NCBI GenBank assembly: GCA_039707655.1
Contig: CM077665.1
Coordinates: 293,264,205 to 293,328,204, forward strand
Source: Elymus sibiricus
Lineage: Eukaryota; Streptophyta; Magnoliopsida; Poales; Poaceae
Direction: 5' to 3'
Length of the DNA: 64,000 nucleotides
Each line of letters begins with the position of its first letter. Positions within the stretch are counted from its first letter, which is position 1. The translations under genes and the position numbers were made by a program. Of this stretch, positions 23,140 through 34,219 are shown in pieces. The notes below the pieces were generated by a model. That model ran no database searches, was not told the origin of the DNA, and saw only the letters and a program-made list of their open reading frames with translations.

Positions 23140-24404
23140 AGGTCTATGCGTAGATGAGATCTCGAGTAGAACACAAACGAGTTGTGGGCGTGGGTGTATA
23201 CATATTGCTTGCCGTTACTAGTTGATATTTGATTCGGCGGTACTGTGAGATGAAGCGGCCCGGACCGACATTACGCGTACACTTACGCGAGACAGGTTCC
23301 TTCAAATAACATGTAACTTCGTTGCATAAAGATGGCTAGCGGGTGTCTGTCTCTCTCACTTTAGTTGAATCGATTTCAATGAAGAGGGTTCTTTTAGAAG
23401 ATCAAAAAGCAATCACTACACCACGTTGTGGTTTTGCGTAGGTAAGAACGGTTCTTGCAAACCCGTAGCAGCCACGTAAAATTTGCAACAACAATTAGAG
23501 GACGTCTAACTTGTTTTTGCAGGGTATGATGTGATATGATATGGCCAATTACATGATGAGATATATGTGATGTATGAGATGATCATGTTTTGTATAGAAT
23601 ATCACGACTTGCATGTCGATGAGTACGGCAACTGGCAGGAGCCATAGAGTTGTCTTTAATTATTGTATGACCTGCGTGTCAATCATTAAGCGCTATGTAA
23701 TGCTTTACTTTATCGCTAAACGTTAGCAATAGTCGTGGAAGCAACAGTCGGCGCGACAACCTTATGGCGACACGTTGATGGAGATCAAGATGATGGAGAT
23801 CATGGTGTCATGCCGGTGACGATGGAGATCATGCCGGTGCTTTGGAGATGGAGATCAAAAGCACAAGTTCATGGCCATATCATGTCACTTATGATTTGCA
23901 TGTGATGTTAATCCTTTTATGCATCTTATTTTGCTTAGGACGACGGTAGCATTATAAGGTGATCCCTCACTTAAATTTCAAGATAAATTGTGTTCTCCCC
24001 AAGTGTGCACCGTTGCGAAAGTTCGTCGTTTCGAGACACGCCGTGATGATCGGGTGTGATAGACTCTACGTTCGCATACAACGGGTGCAAGCCATGTTGC
24101 ACGTGCGGAACACTCGGGTTAAACTTGACGAGCCTAGCATGTACAGACATGGCCTCGGAACACAAGAGACCGAAAGGTCGAACATGAGTCATATAGTAGA
24201 TATGATCAACATGAAGATGTTCACCATTGAAACCACCTCAACTCACGTGATGATCGGACTTGAGTTGGTGGATTTGGATCATGTTACACTCGAATGACCG
24301 GAGGGATGTCAATTTGAGTGGGAGTTTTTCAGTAATATGATTAACTAAACTCATTATCTAGAACAATAGTCTAAGTTGTCTTTGCTATATTTATGTTGTA
24401 GATC
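23140..24404 (+). other. 5' leader of Angela-1
   Basis: About 1.26 kb of untranslated leader. Near 23780-23860 the octamer GGAGATCA occurs four times within CCGGTG-containing spacers. No coding frame stands out except a chance 112-codon frame at 23959. Long leaders with packaging or dimerisation signals are known in BARE-1. Confidence 0.7.
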
Positions 24405-26042
24405 ATGGCTCGCGCAGTAGCACCCCTGAATTTTAATGCGTTCCTAGAGAAAGCTAAGTTGAAAGATGATGGAAGTAACTTTGTGGACTGGGCCCGTAAT
24501 CTAAGGATTATCCTTACGGCTTCCCAGAAGGCTTATGTCCTTGATGCACCGCTTGGTGATCCACCCGCTCCAGTTGAGTCTCTAGACGTTGTGAACGCCT
24601 GGCAGGCTCGTTCTGATGATTACTCAATAGTTCAATGTGCAATGTTGTATGGCTTAGAACCGGGACTTCAAAGACGTTTTGAACGTCATGGAGCATATGA
24701 GATGTTCCAGGAGTTGAAGTTTATCTTTCAGAAGAATGCCCGGATCGAGAGATATGAGATCTCCGATAAATTCTATGCTTGCAAGATGGAGGAGAACGGG
24801 TCTATCAGTGATCACGTGCTCAGAATGTCTGGGTACTCCACCCGTCTGGCTGAGTTAGGGATGCCCCTTCCGCCAGAGGCTATCACTGACAGAGTTCTTC
24901 AATCATTGCCACCTAGCTACAAGAGCTTCGTGTTGAACTATAACATGCACGGGATGAACAAGTCAGTCGCCGAGCTGTTTGCGATGCTGAAAGCCGCTGA
25001 GTCTGAAATTCAGAAGGAGCATCAAGTGTTGATGGTCAATAAAACCACTAGTTTCAAGAAATATGGCAAGGGTAAGAAGGGTAACTCCAAGCAGAGTGGC
25101 AAAGCAGTTGCTCCTCTCGTGAAGAAACCCAAGGCTGGACCCAAACCAGAAACTGTGTGTTTTCATTGCAAGGGAACTGGACACTGGAAGCGGAATTGCC
25201 CCAAGTATTTGGCTGACAAGAAGGCGGCCAACAACAAACAAGGTATATATGATATACATGTTATTGATGTGTACCTTACCAACTCTCGTTGTAGTGCCTG
25301 GGTATTTGATACCGGTGCGGTTGCTCATATTTGCAACTCAAAACAGGAACTGCGGAATAGACGGAGGCTGGCAAAGGACGAAGTGACGATGCGCGTGGGA
25401 AATGGTTCCAAGGTTGATGTGATCGCCGTCGGCACGCTCGCTCTTCGATTACCGTCGGGATTAGTGATGAACCTAAATAAGTGTTATTTGGTGCCTGCGT
25501 TAAGCATGAACATTATATCTGGATCTTGTTTATTGCGAGACGGTTACTCATTTAAATCAGAGAATAATGGTTGTTCTATTTATATGAGTAATATCTTTTA
25601 TGGTCATGCACCCAATGTGAGGGGTTTATTCTTGTTGAATCTCGATAGTAATGATACACATGTTCATAACATTGATGCCAAAAGATGTAGAATTGATAAT
25701 GATAATACCACTTTCTTGTGGCACTGCCGTTTAGGTCATATTGGCGTAAAACGCATGAGGAAGCTCCATGCTGATGGACTTTTGGAGTCACTTGATTTTG
25801 AATCACTTGACACATGTGAGCCATGCCTCATGGGCAAGATGACTAAAACTCCGTTCTCTGGAACAATGGAACGGGCAAGTGACTTATTGGAAATCATACA
25901 TACTGATGTGTGCGGTCCGATGAGCATTGAGGCGCGCGGTGGTTATCGTTACTTTCTCACCTTCACTGATGACTTAAGTAGATATGGGTATATTTACTTA
26001 ATGAAACACAAGTCTGAAACATTTCAAACAATTTCAGAGTGA
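24405..26042 (+). pseudogene. gag-pol: Angela-1 gag, protease and integrase N-terminal part
   Basis: Starts ATG at 24405 in the context GTAGATCATGGC. Gag UBN2-type region at about residues 20-200 (NFVDWARNLRIIL), Lys-rich linker, CCHC knuckle CFHCKGTGHWKRNCP at about 252, protease FDTGAVAHICNS at about 300, GAG-pre-integrase WHCRLGHIGVKRM at about 438, and integrase HTDVCGPMS at about 498. The frame ends at 26042 because eight bases present in Angela-2 are missing near 26022, next to a short repeat. The rest of the polyprotein is open from 26188. Gag and protease should be intact. Confidence 0.95.
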
Positions 26043-28380
26043 AGTTGAGAATCATCGTAACAAGAAGATTAAATTCCTACGATCTGATCGAGGAGGAGAA
26101 TATCTGAGTTATGAGTTTGGCAGTCACTTAAGACAATGTGGAATTGTTTCACAACTGACACCGCCTGGAACACCACAGCGTAATGGTGTGTCCGAACGTC
26201 GTAATCGAACCTTATTGGATATGGTGCGATCTATGATGTCTCTTGCCGATTTGCCACTATCGTTTTGGGGTTATGCATTAGAGACAGCTGCATTCACTTT
26301 AAATAGGGCACCATCGAAATCCGTTGAGACAACGCCATATGAACTTTGGTTTGACAAGAAGCCAAAGCTGTCGTTTCTTAAAGTTTGGGGATGTGATGCT
26401 TATGTCAAAAAGCTTCAGCCTGAAAAGCTGGAACCCAAAGCGGAGAAATGCGTCTTCATAGGATACCCAAAAGAGACAGTTGGGTATACCTTCTACCTCA
26501 GATCCGAAGGCAAAGTGTTTGTCGCTAAAAACGGAACATTTCTTGAGAAAGAGTTTCTCTCGAAAGAATTGAGTGGGAGGAAGATAGAACTTGATGAGGT
26601 TGTTGAACCTTTACTTCAACCTGAGAGTAGCGCAGCGCAGAAAGTTGTTTCTGTGGTGCCTACATTAGCTGAAGAGGAAGTTAATGATGATGATCATGAA
26701 GCTTTGGATCAAGTTGCTATCGAACCTCGTAGGTCGACAAGGACGCGTACTGCTCCTGAGTGGTACGGCAACCCTGTCTTAGAGGTCATGTTGTTAAACA
26801 ACGATGAACCTACGAGCTATGGAGAAGCGATGATGGGCCCGGATTCCGAGAAGTGGTTAGAGGCCATGAAATCCGAGATGGGATCCATGTATGAAAACAA
26901 AGTATGGACTTTGGAAGTATTACCTGAAGGGCGTAAGGCCATTCAGAACAAATGGATCTTTAAGAGGAAGACGGACGCGGACGGTAATGTCACCGTCTAT
27001 AAAGCTCGACTTGTGGCAAAGGGTTTTTCACAAGTTCAAGGAGTTGACTACGATGAGACCTTCTCACCCGTAGCGATGCTTAAGTCCGTCAGAATCATGT
27101 TAGCAATAGCTGCCTTTTTCGATTATGAAATTTGGCAGATGGATGTCAAAACAGCGTTCCTTAACGGTTACCTTAAGGAAGAGTTGTATATGATGCAACC
27201 AGAAGGTTTTGTCGATCCAGAGAATGCTGACAAAGTTTGCAAACTCCAGCGATCCATTTATGGACTGGTGCAAGCATCTCGGAGTTGGAATCTTCGCTTT
27301 GATGAAGTGATCAAAGCGTTCGAGTTTATACAAGTTTACGGAGAAGCTTGTATTTACAAGAAAGTGAGTGGGAGCTCTATAGCGTTTCTAATATTATATG
27401 TGGATGACATATTGCTGATTGGAAACAATATAGAAATGCTGGAAAGCGTAAAGGAATATTTGAACAAGAGTTTTTCAATGAAGGACCTAGGAGAAGCTGC
27501 TTTCATATTAGGCATCAAGATCTATAGAGATAGATCGAGACGCTTAATAGGACTTTCACAAAGCACATACCTTGACAAAGTTTTGAAGAAGTTCAAAATG
27601 GATCAGTCCAAGAAGGGGTTCTTGCCTGTATTGCAAGGTGTGAAGTTGAGTAAGACTCAATGCCCAGTGACTGCAGAAGATAGAGAAAATATGAGTGTCA
27701 TCCCCTATGCTTCGGCCATAGGCTCTATCATGTATGCAATGCTGTGCACAAGACCCGATGTCAGCCTTGCCATAAGTATGGTCGGAAGGTTTCAAAGTGA
27801 TCCAGGAATGGAACACTGGACGGCGGTCAAGAATATCCTGAAGTACCTGAAAAGGACTAAGGACATGTTTCTCGTTTATGGAGGTGATCAAGAGCTCGTC
27901 GTAAAGGGTTACGTCGATGCAAGCTTTGACACTGATCCGGATGACTCTAAGTCTCAAACCGGATACGTATTTATTCTTAATGGGGGTGCGGTTAGCTGGT
28001 GCAGTTCCAAGCAAAGCGTGGTAGCTGATTCTACATGCGAAGCGGAGTACATCGCAGCCTCGGAGGCGGCGAAGGAAGGTGTCTGGATGAAGGAGTTCAT
28101 GACAGATCTTGGAGTAGTGCCTAGTGCGCTTAACCCAATGACTCTGTTTTGTGATAGCACTGGTGCCATTGCTCTAGCCAAGGAACCAAGATTTCACAAG
28201 AGGACCAGACACATAAAACGACGTTTCAATTCCATCCGCGATTACATCAAGGAGGACGACATAAATATTTGCAAAGTACACACGGATCTAAATGTTGCAG
28301 ATCCGATGACTAAACCTCTTCCAAGGGCTAAACATGAACAACACCAGAACTGCATGGGTGTTCGATTCATTACAATGTAA
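26043..28380 (+). pseudogene. pol: Angela-1 integrase C-terminal part, reverse transcriptase and RNase H
   Basis: Shifted frame after the eight-base deletion; fully open from 26188 to the stop at 28378-28380 (730 codons). Integrase end TPQRNGVSERRNRTLLDM, linker with EPRRSTRTRTAPEW, RT with NKWIFKRKTDADGN, QMDVKTAFLNGYL, YGLVQASRSWN and the active site YVDDILLIG (about residue 404), then RNase H with GYVDASFDTD, CEAEYIAASEAA and FCDSTGAIALAKEP. All catalytic motifs are present. Without a joining event this part lacks a start, so the copy needs enzymes from other copies. Confidence 0.95.
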
Positions 28381-28419
28381 ATCACATAGTGATGTGAACT
28401 AGATTATTGACTCTAGTGC

Positions 28420-28430
28420 AAGTGGGAGAC
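28420..28430 (+). other. Polypurine tract of Angela-1
   Basis: AAGTGGGAGAC immediately before the 3' LTR. Confidence 0.85.
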
Positions 28431-30291
28431 TGTTGGAAATATGCCCTAGAGGCAATAATAAATTGGTTATTATTATATTTCCTTGTTCATGATAATCGTT
28501 TATTATCCATGCTATAATTGTATTGATTGGAAACTCAAATACATGTGTGGGTACATAGACAACACTGTGTCCCTAGTAAGCCTCTAGTTGACTAGCTCGT
28601 TGATCAAAGATGGTTAAGGTTTCCTAGCCATTGACATGAGATGTCATTTGATAACGGGATCACATCATTAGGAGAATGATGTGATGGACAAGACCCAAAC
28701 TGTAAACGTAGCATTTGATCGTGTCAGTTTATTGCTATTGTTTTCTGCATGTCAAGTATCTGTTCCTTTGACCATGAGATCATGCAACTCACTAACACCG
28801 GAGGAATACCTTGTGTGTATCAAACGTCGCAACGTAACTGGGTGACTATAAAGGTGCTCTACAGGTATCTCCGAGGGTGTCTGTTGGGTTGGCATGGATC
28901 AAGACTGGGATTTGTTACTCCGTATGACGGAGAGGTATCTCAGGGCCCACTCGGTAATACAACATCACAATGAGCCTTGCAAGCAATGTGACTAAAGTGT
29001 TAGCCACGAGATCTTGTATTACGGAACGAGTAAAGAGACTTGCCGGTAACGAGATTGAACTAGGTATAGTGATACCGACGATCGAATCTCGGGCAAGTAA
29101 CATACCGAAGAACAAAGGGAACAGCATACGGGATTAACTGAATCCTTGACATAGAGGTTCGACCGATAAAGATCTTCGTAGAATATGTAGGAGCCAATAT
29201 GGGCATCCAGGTCCCGCTATTGGTTATTGGCCGTAGAGGTGTCTCGGTCATGTCTACATAGTTCTCGAACCCGCAGGGTCTACACACTTAACGTTTGGTG
29301 ACGATTAGTATAATTGAGTTATTATGTTGGTGACCGAAAGTTGTTCGGAAGTCTCGGATAAGATCCCGGACATGACGAGGATCTCCGGAAGAGTCCGGAG
29401 GTAAAGATTGATATATGTGATAATAGTGTTTCGATCTCCGGAAGAGTTCCAGAGTTCACCGGAAGGGGTTCCGGATGTTTGCCGAAGTGTTCGGGTGCAG
29501 CAACACTTTATATGGGCCAAAGGGATAAAGCCCACAAGGTATTGGAAAGTGCAAAAAGTAGTTTTGCTGCCGCGTAAGCGGTACTACCGCTTGGTGAAGC
29601 GGTACTACCGCCCGAGCGGTACTACCGCTTGTGTGAAGCGGTACTACCGCCCAAGCGGTACTACCGCTTGTGAGCGGTACTACCGCTTGTGCGCGGCTGT
29701 GCACGGTTCGGCAGGGATCCGAGTTGGACTCTTTCCCTGCGGGCCAAACCGACCTTGTGCGGGCAAAACCGACCTGGAGGAGGCTTTTACTCCAAGTTTA
29801 GACCCCAAGGCTCAACATATAAATAGAGGGGCAGGGCTAGCACACGGGATACATCAGGATTTCCCAAGCCGTGTGCCGGCAACCCTAGCCCTCTAGTTCC
29901 TCCGTCATAATCTCCGTAGTGCTTGGCGAAGCCCTGCAGAGATTGTTCCTCACCACCATCACCACGCCGTCGTGCTGCTGGAACTCAACCACTACTTCAC
30001 CATCGCTCGCTGGATCGAGGAGGTGAAGGCGTCATCAAGCCGTACGTGTGTTGAACGCGGAGGTGCCGTCCGTTCGGCACTAGATCGGAAGGATCGTGAT
30101 TGGATCGCGGGACGCTCGGCGATTTGGATCGCGAAGACGTTCGACTACATCAACCGCGTTTATTAACGCTTCCGCTTAGCGATCTACAAGGGTATGTAGA
30201 TTCACTCTCCCTCTCGTAGATGCTCATCACCATGGATAGATCTTGTGTGTGCGTAGGAAAATTTTTGTTTCCCATGCAACGTTCCCCAACA
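28431..30291 (+). repeat. 3' LTR of Angela-1
   Basis: Same length and, by reading, the same sequence as 21264-23124. Dyad array at 29578-29686, TATA box at 29818. Followed by target duplication CTCCT. Confidence 0.97.
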
Positions 30292-30296
30292 CTCCT

Positions 30297-30878
30297 CTGT
30301 GGTGCCAGGCATGGCAAAAGAGGCGGACCGCGACGTTGCTCGACTCTTGGTAAGACCAGGAGAAGCGTCGCCGCGTCCTTGATGCATCGCGCCACTCGCT
30401 GGAGCTTTCTGGTGTCCCGTGGGCCGATCCAGAAGGGTTACGGCTCCGTTGGGCGCCCCGTCTCGCTCCACAGGAGGTGCATTCCCAACAATCTCGCTGG
30501 CGACTGGTGCGGCCAGAAGGTCAAGGCTCGCACCGGACTAGGCACCGCTGAGGCGGCCTCGGCCATCCACGTGGCGGGGAGGTGATGAACGGATGTTACC
30601 CTCGCCCGTGGCGTCGGGGCCGAGCTCGCCATGTTGTTGCTGTAGTTGCTCCCCTCCGGCACCTCCTGCTCCATTTCTGACACGAAAGGCTGGACGGGGG
30701 CGCCTCCTGCGCCGACCGCGTCGTCCACGATGCCTGCCTCGCCCGCAGCCGCCGCGGTGCCTACGGCGCCGGCGGTCGCGTGTGAGGGAGCCTTTGAAGT
30801 GGAAGGATGCACGGCCACGCTGGGTTTCTTCTTCGGAGCCATTGTTGAAGAAGATGATGATGAAGACCAATTCGCCAT
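30297..30878 (-). pseudogene. gag: Gag N-terminal part of element G
   Basis: Begins MANWSSSSSSSTMAPKKKPS at 30878, 36 bases after the primer site. A low-complexity Ser/Ala/Gly-rich stretch is followed by a frame change near 30480, then VERDGAPNGAVTLLDRPTG up to the Angela-1 insertion. The other part of gag resumes at 21258. Ala/Gly-rich Gag starts are common in GC-rich Tat elements, so the weak similarity to other proteins here is not surprising. Confidence 0.65.
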
Positions 30879-30913
30879 TCACGAACTCGGGTTCGCGCAA
30901 ATGATACACGCTC

Positions 30914-30931
30914 CCCCTACCTGGCGCGCCA
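30914..30931 (-). other. Primer binding site of element G
   Basis: The minus strand reads TGGCGCGCCAGGTAGGGG four bases after the 5' LTR. Element J has the identical 18 bases at 53737-53754. I do not name the priming tRNA. Confidence 0.8.
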
Positions 30932-30935
30932 AAGA

Positions 30936-31802
30936 TGTCGGGGCACGGATGCTCACGATCACCTAGGGGACGAGAGGTCCCTTGTGGTTCGGCAAGGGGG
31001 GTCACGTTGCACGAAGAGCGGAGAGCATGAGATGGTGTAATGATCAGAGCACAAGCATTTTACCCAGGTTCGGGCCGCTGCTAAGCGTAAAACCCTACTC
31101 CTGATTTTTGGTGGATGGATTGGAGGAACACGAAGAACGCAAGGCGCCTAACCCCAGCAAGGACTGCTGTCGAGGAAAGAGCGACTGTGCGGGTACAAGC
31201 GTTTGGGGGTTCGAGTTGCCAACCTTGAGCTAGGTTGACTTGGGCCTCCTTTTATAGTGCATGGGGTTACCACAATGGCAAAACAGACATTATCTATCGA
31301 TTAGATAGCTAAGCAGAGCTATCATACCTAACTCTGGCATTTAGGACATAATGCCATGATTACCTGCCTAGGTGGCGCTTGGGGGTGCATCCCCGGCAAG
31401 CTCTTGCCACCGCTTGGCCGGTCGTTGCTTAAGATCTTGACACGCTACAGGGCTCAACACCGAGCGTAACTTGCCTTACAATGTGTCGCCACGTGCTTAG
31501 TGAGAGTTGATTAGCCGTCTGAGGGCTTGACACCGCATCGAGAAGGGACAGGCGTAGCGATGCGGTGGAGCGGTGGCTGGGTAGCTCACGCCTGTCGGGG
31601 AGTGGCTTGCCGGGTCTTCTGGGAGGTGTGTACGTCTTAGTCCCCGGCAAGCATCGGGGACGTGCTTGGCGCGTCGCAGTCCAGGCTTGGGCAGCGGCAT
31701 TGAGCTTACTGGAGTCTTGTCTTGATTGCTGGCCGGGGTTTTGCTTCTACCACATGTGCATAAGTCAGGGGCACTGGGTACCCCTGTACTAGTGCACCGT
31801 CA
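30936..31802 (-). repeat. 5' LTR of element G
   Basis: 867 bases, plus-strand ends TGTCGGGGCACGG and GTGCACCGTCA (one change from CCGACA). On the minus strand the TATA box is CTATAAAAGGAGG near 31245-31257. Target duplication GAGCT follows at 31803-31807. Confidence 0.92.
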
Positions 31803-31807
31803 GAGCT

Positions 31808-32587
31808 TCTCTCTTTGCCTCTACTCTAGTAGAACTTGTTGAATGTCTTGACCATGAGGCTTATCTCTTCATTGGTTACAAGATTATCACTTGATGTAGC
31901 GGGAGTGTCGCTTGTAGCTTTGTAAGCACCGCTTGACTTGGTGTGAAGTTCTTCCTTATCTATGAGTGACATCTCATGAGCAACAATCCTTCCAATGACT
32001 TCCGTAGGCTTGAGATCTTTGTAGTTTGGCATCATTTGGATCAATGTGCACACAGTGTCATACTTTCCATCCAAGGCTCTAAGGATCTTCTTGATGATGA
32101 ATTTGACGGTCATTTCTTCGCTTCCTAAGCCGGCAATCTCATTGGTGATGAGAGCAAGCCTAGAGTACATTTCCGAAACTCCTTCACCATCCTTCATCTT
32201 GAACTTGTCAAGTTGACTTTGAAGCACATTCAACTTAGATTCCCTGACGGATTCGGTACCTTCGTGAATATCAACCAAAGTGTCCCAAATTTCCTTTGTA
32301 TTCTCAAGACGGCTGATTTGGTTGAATTCTTCGGGGCATAGGCAGTTGAATAGAATGTCACATGCTTGAGCGTTGTATTGCAAAATCTTCAATTCTTTTG
32401 CGGTCGCTTCATGACCCAGTTCCTTTCCATCACCAAAGAATTCACCTTGCAAGCCAACACGAACAACAGCCCTTATGGCGGGGTTATGACCAAGAATATG
32501 CATTTTCATCTTATGCTTCCAACTAGCAAAGTTTGTACCATCGAAATATGGACCTCTATGGTGATAGTTTCCCTCACTAGACGCCAT
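31808..32587 (-). pseudogene. gag: Copia gag N-terminal part (element F)
   Basis: Starts MASSEGNYHHRGPYFDGTNF at 32587, 40 bases after the primer site. The Copia gag (UBN2-type) region includes WKHKMKMHILGH, CPEEFNQISRLENTKEIWD and SQLDKFKMKDGEGVSEMYSR. The frame is open for 253 codons to a TAG at 31826-31828, then continues as SRGKERSS into the G insertion point, and resumes at 12678. The stop is therefore premature. Gag here would form the particle shell. Confidence 0.88.
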
Positions 32588-32626
32588 ACTCTCCTAGGTT
32601 GTGAAACCAATGTAATGGAGACCAAA

Positions 32627-32638
32627 GCTCTGATACCA
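32627..32638 (-). other. Primer binding site of element F
   Basis: The minus strand reads TGGTATCAGAGC, the canonical initiator methionine tRNA site, two bases from the LTR end. Confidence 0.9.
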
Positions 32639-33436
32639 CTTGTAGGATCCAAAGTATGTCTAGAGGGGGGTGATTAGACTACTTGACCAATTAAAAATCT
32701 ATCCTTTTCCCAGTTATAGTTGTGGGCAGATTTTATCATTTCGCACAAGTCAAGTTCACCCTACACATGCATGTCTACGAGTATTGCAGCAGAAAGTAAG
32801 GACAAGCATATGTAAAAGTATAAGGGTAGGAAGATCAAACGCAATTTGAAGACACGAAGATTTTACCCGTGGTTCCGATAGTTGGTGCTATCGTATGTCC
32901 ACGTTTATGGAGTCTTCAACCCACGGAGGGTAGCGGTCGCGAGATTCCATGGAGGGCTCCACCCAAAAGGGTCCACGAAGTAGCAACCTTGACTATTCCA
33001 TAACGGCTTCCGTCCATGAAGGACTAGCCTCACTATGGGTAGATCTTCACGAAGTAGGCGATCTCCTTGCCCGTACAAATTTCTTGGTTCAACTCCACAA
33101 CACGAAGTAGGAGGCTCCCAAGCGACACCTAACAAATCTAGGAGGCACTACCCTCCAAAAGGTAATAGGCTCGATTGTAACGATGAACTCCTTTCTCTTG
33201 TGTTTCAAATGATAGTCTTCTCAACACTCAATCACTCTCTCATAGATTTGGCTTGGGTAGAAGAGATTGATTGGATGGAAAGTAACTTGGGGAGGCTAGA
33301 AATCAAGATCCATATGGTTGGAGTGGATGATCTTGACCTCAACACAAGAATAGCTGGTTCTCTCTCAGAAAATTAGATATGGCAAGTGGGTGTGTGTTCT
33401 GAGTGCTTCTCTTGCGAGTGGGTGGTGGTGAAGGGG

Positions 33437-33444
33437 TATATATA
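33437..33444 (-). promoter_or_regulatory. TATA box of the element F LTR
   Basis: GCCTATATATACCCC on the minus strand, downstream of the dyad cluster. Confidence 0.6.
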
Positions 33445-33550
33445 GGCATCTCCAAAAATCCAACCGTTACAACATTATTGACCAACTCGATGGAACCGAA
33501 GTGAATCTCGATGGCACGGACTTGTTCAAAATGTGGCAACTTTAGGCTTT

Positions 33551-33850
33551 TCGGTGAGATCGATATGGAATACTCGGTGGTACCGATATGGGTGACCTAG
33601 GCAGTTACCAAATCTCAATGAGACCAATTTCTCAAACTCGGTGGGACCGATTTAGAGAAATGGGTTAACAGAGAGTTGGCCAAACTTCTCGGTGAGACCG
33701 ATTTGCAAAACTCGGTGGGACCGAATCAAGGAAATGGCTAACCAGGAAGTTGGTCACTGGTTTCCGTGGCACCGAAAGGGAATGTTGGTAGTACCGAGTA
33801 GTGGGTCCTGGCTAGGGTTTCTGTCTGGGATTTAGACTCGGTGTAGCCGA
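33551..33850 (-). repeat. Cluster of TCGGTGNNNNCGA dyads in the F LTR
   Basis: Thirteen-base units at 33551, 33574, 33638, 33689, 33712 and 33838, most of the form TCGGTGGGACCGA or TCGGTGAGACCGA. TCGGT and ACCGA pair around three bases. Further degenerate units lie between. Spacing is irregular, so this is not a simple tandem satellite. Confidence 0.75.
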
Positions 33851-34219
33851 TATGGAAATGTTGGTGACAGCAATTTTGAGTGTTAGGCTCTATGACAGAA
33901 TATTTTTGGGAGAGCTTGTGGGTGTTTTTGGTGACTAATATTTGATCACTTGAGCATTTCATTCACCATCATTACCTCACCCCCTTTTGATAGTATTGGC
34001 TTTCCTATGGACTCAAAGTGATTTCTCACATAGTAAAATGTAGAGTCTTCATGCTTGTAGCTTAGCGAATCCTATTCCTTGCATCTTGGGGTCTCCTCAC
34101 AATCCTTTGCCAATCAAACATTGAACTTTTCCTAAAACATACTTAGTGGAAACATTAGTCCAATGAAATATATGTTGTTTTTAATTTTCAAAACCACCTA
34201 GGGAGAACTTGTGCTTTCA

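Larger units (their letters stand above)
21264..30291 (+). mobile_element. Angela-1: young Copia element of the Angela/BARE-1/WIS group
   Basis: LTRs at 21264-23124 and 28431-30291, both exactly 1861 bases, flanked by the perfect target duplication CTCCT (21259-21263 and 30292-30296). The LTR start TGTTGGAAATATGCCCTAG is the hallmark of the Angela/BARE/WIS group of Triticeae. By reading, the LTRs are the same throughout, so insertion was very recent. It landed in the gag of element G. Gag, protease, integrase, RT and RNase H are all present, broken only by one small deletion near 26022. Confidence 0.97.
12684..31802 (-). mobile_element. Element G: Tat-lineage Gypsy retrotransposon, nested in F and interrupted by Angela-1
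   Basis: LTRs at 12684-13314 and 30936-31802 are flanked by the perfect target duplication GAGCT. The minus strand reads 5' LTR, primer site, gag, protease, RT, Gypsy RNase H, a second archaeal-type RNase H, integrase, 2 kb 3' region, polypurine tract, 3' LTR. RT before integrase defines Gypsy; the extra RNase H before integrase is the known hallmark of the Tat lineage. Without Angela-1 the element would be about 10.1 kb. Pol keeps one frame from about 20104 to 15443 but carries several in-frame stops, so G is defective and fairly old. Confidence 0.92.
11293..34219 (-). mobile_element. Element F: old Copia retrotransposon split by elements A and G
   Basis: Visible parts are 11293-12678 and 31808-34219. 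The minus strand gives a 1.58 kb 5' LTR, a perfect TGGTATCAGAGC primer site and gag starting at 32587. The G insertion (target duplication GAGCT at 12679-12683 and 31803-31807) cuts gag, which continues at 12678. The A insertion cuts F again at 11293, and its pol and 3' LTR lie left of the window. The gag type and LTR starting TGAAAGCACAAG point to a common Triticeae Copia group, but I do not assign a family name. Confidence 0.85.
32641..34219 (-). repeat. 5' LTR of element F
   Basis: On the minus strand it starts TGAAAGCACAAGTTCTCCCT and ends GGATCCTACA. TATA box at 33437-33444. A cluster of TCGGTG....CGA dyads (33551-33850) lies upstream of that box in the direction of transcription. The possible target duplication is CTGGG at 34220-34224; its partner is outside the window. 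Confidence 0.85.

Noticed and set aside
30438..31005. Independent plus-strand or alternative-frame proteins around 30593-30966
   Set aside because: Shadows of the Ala/Gly-rich gag start of element G; low-complexity and GC-driven.
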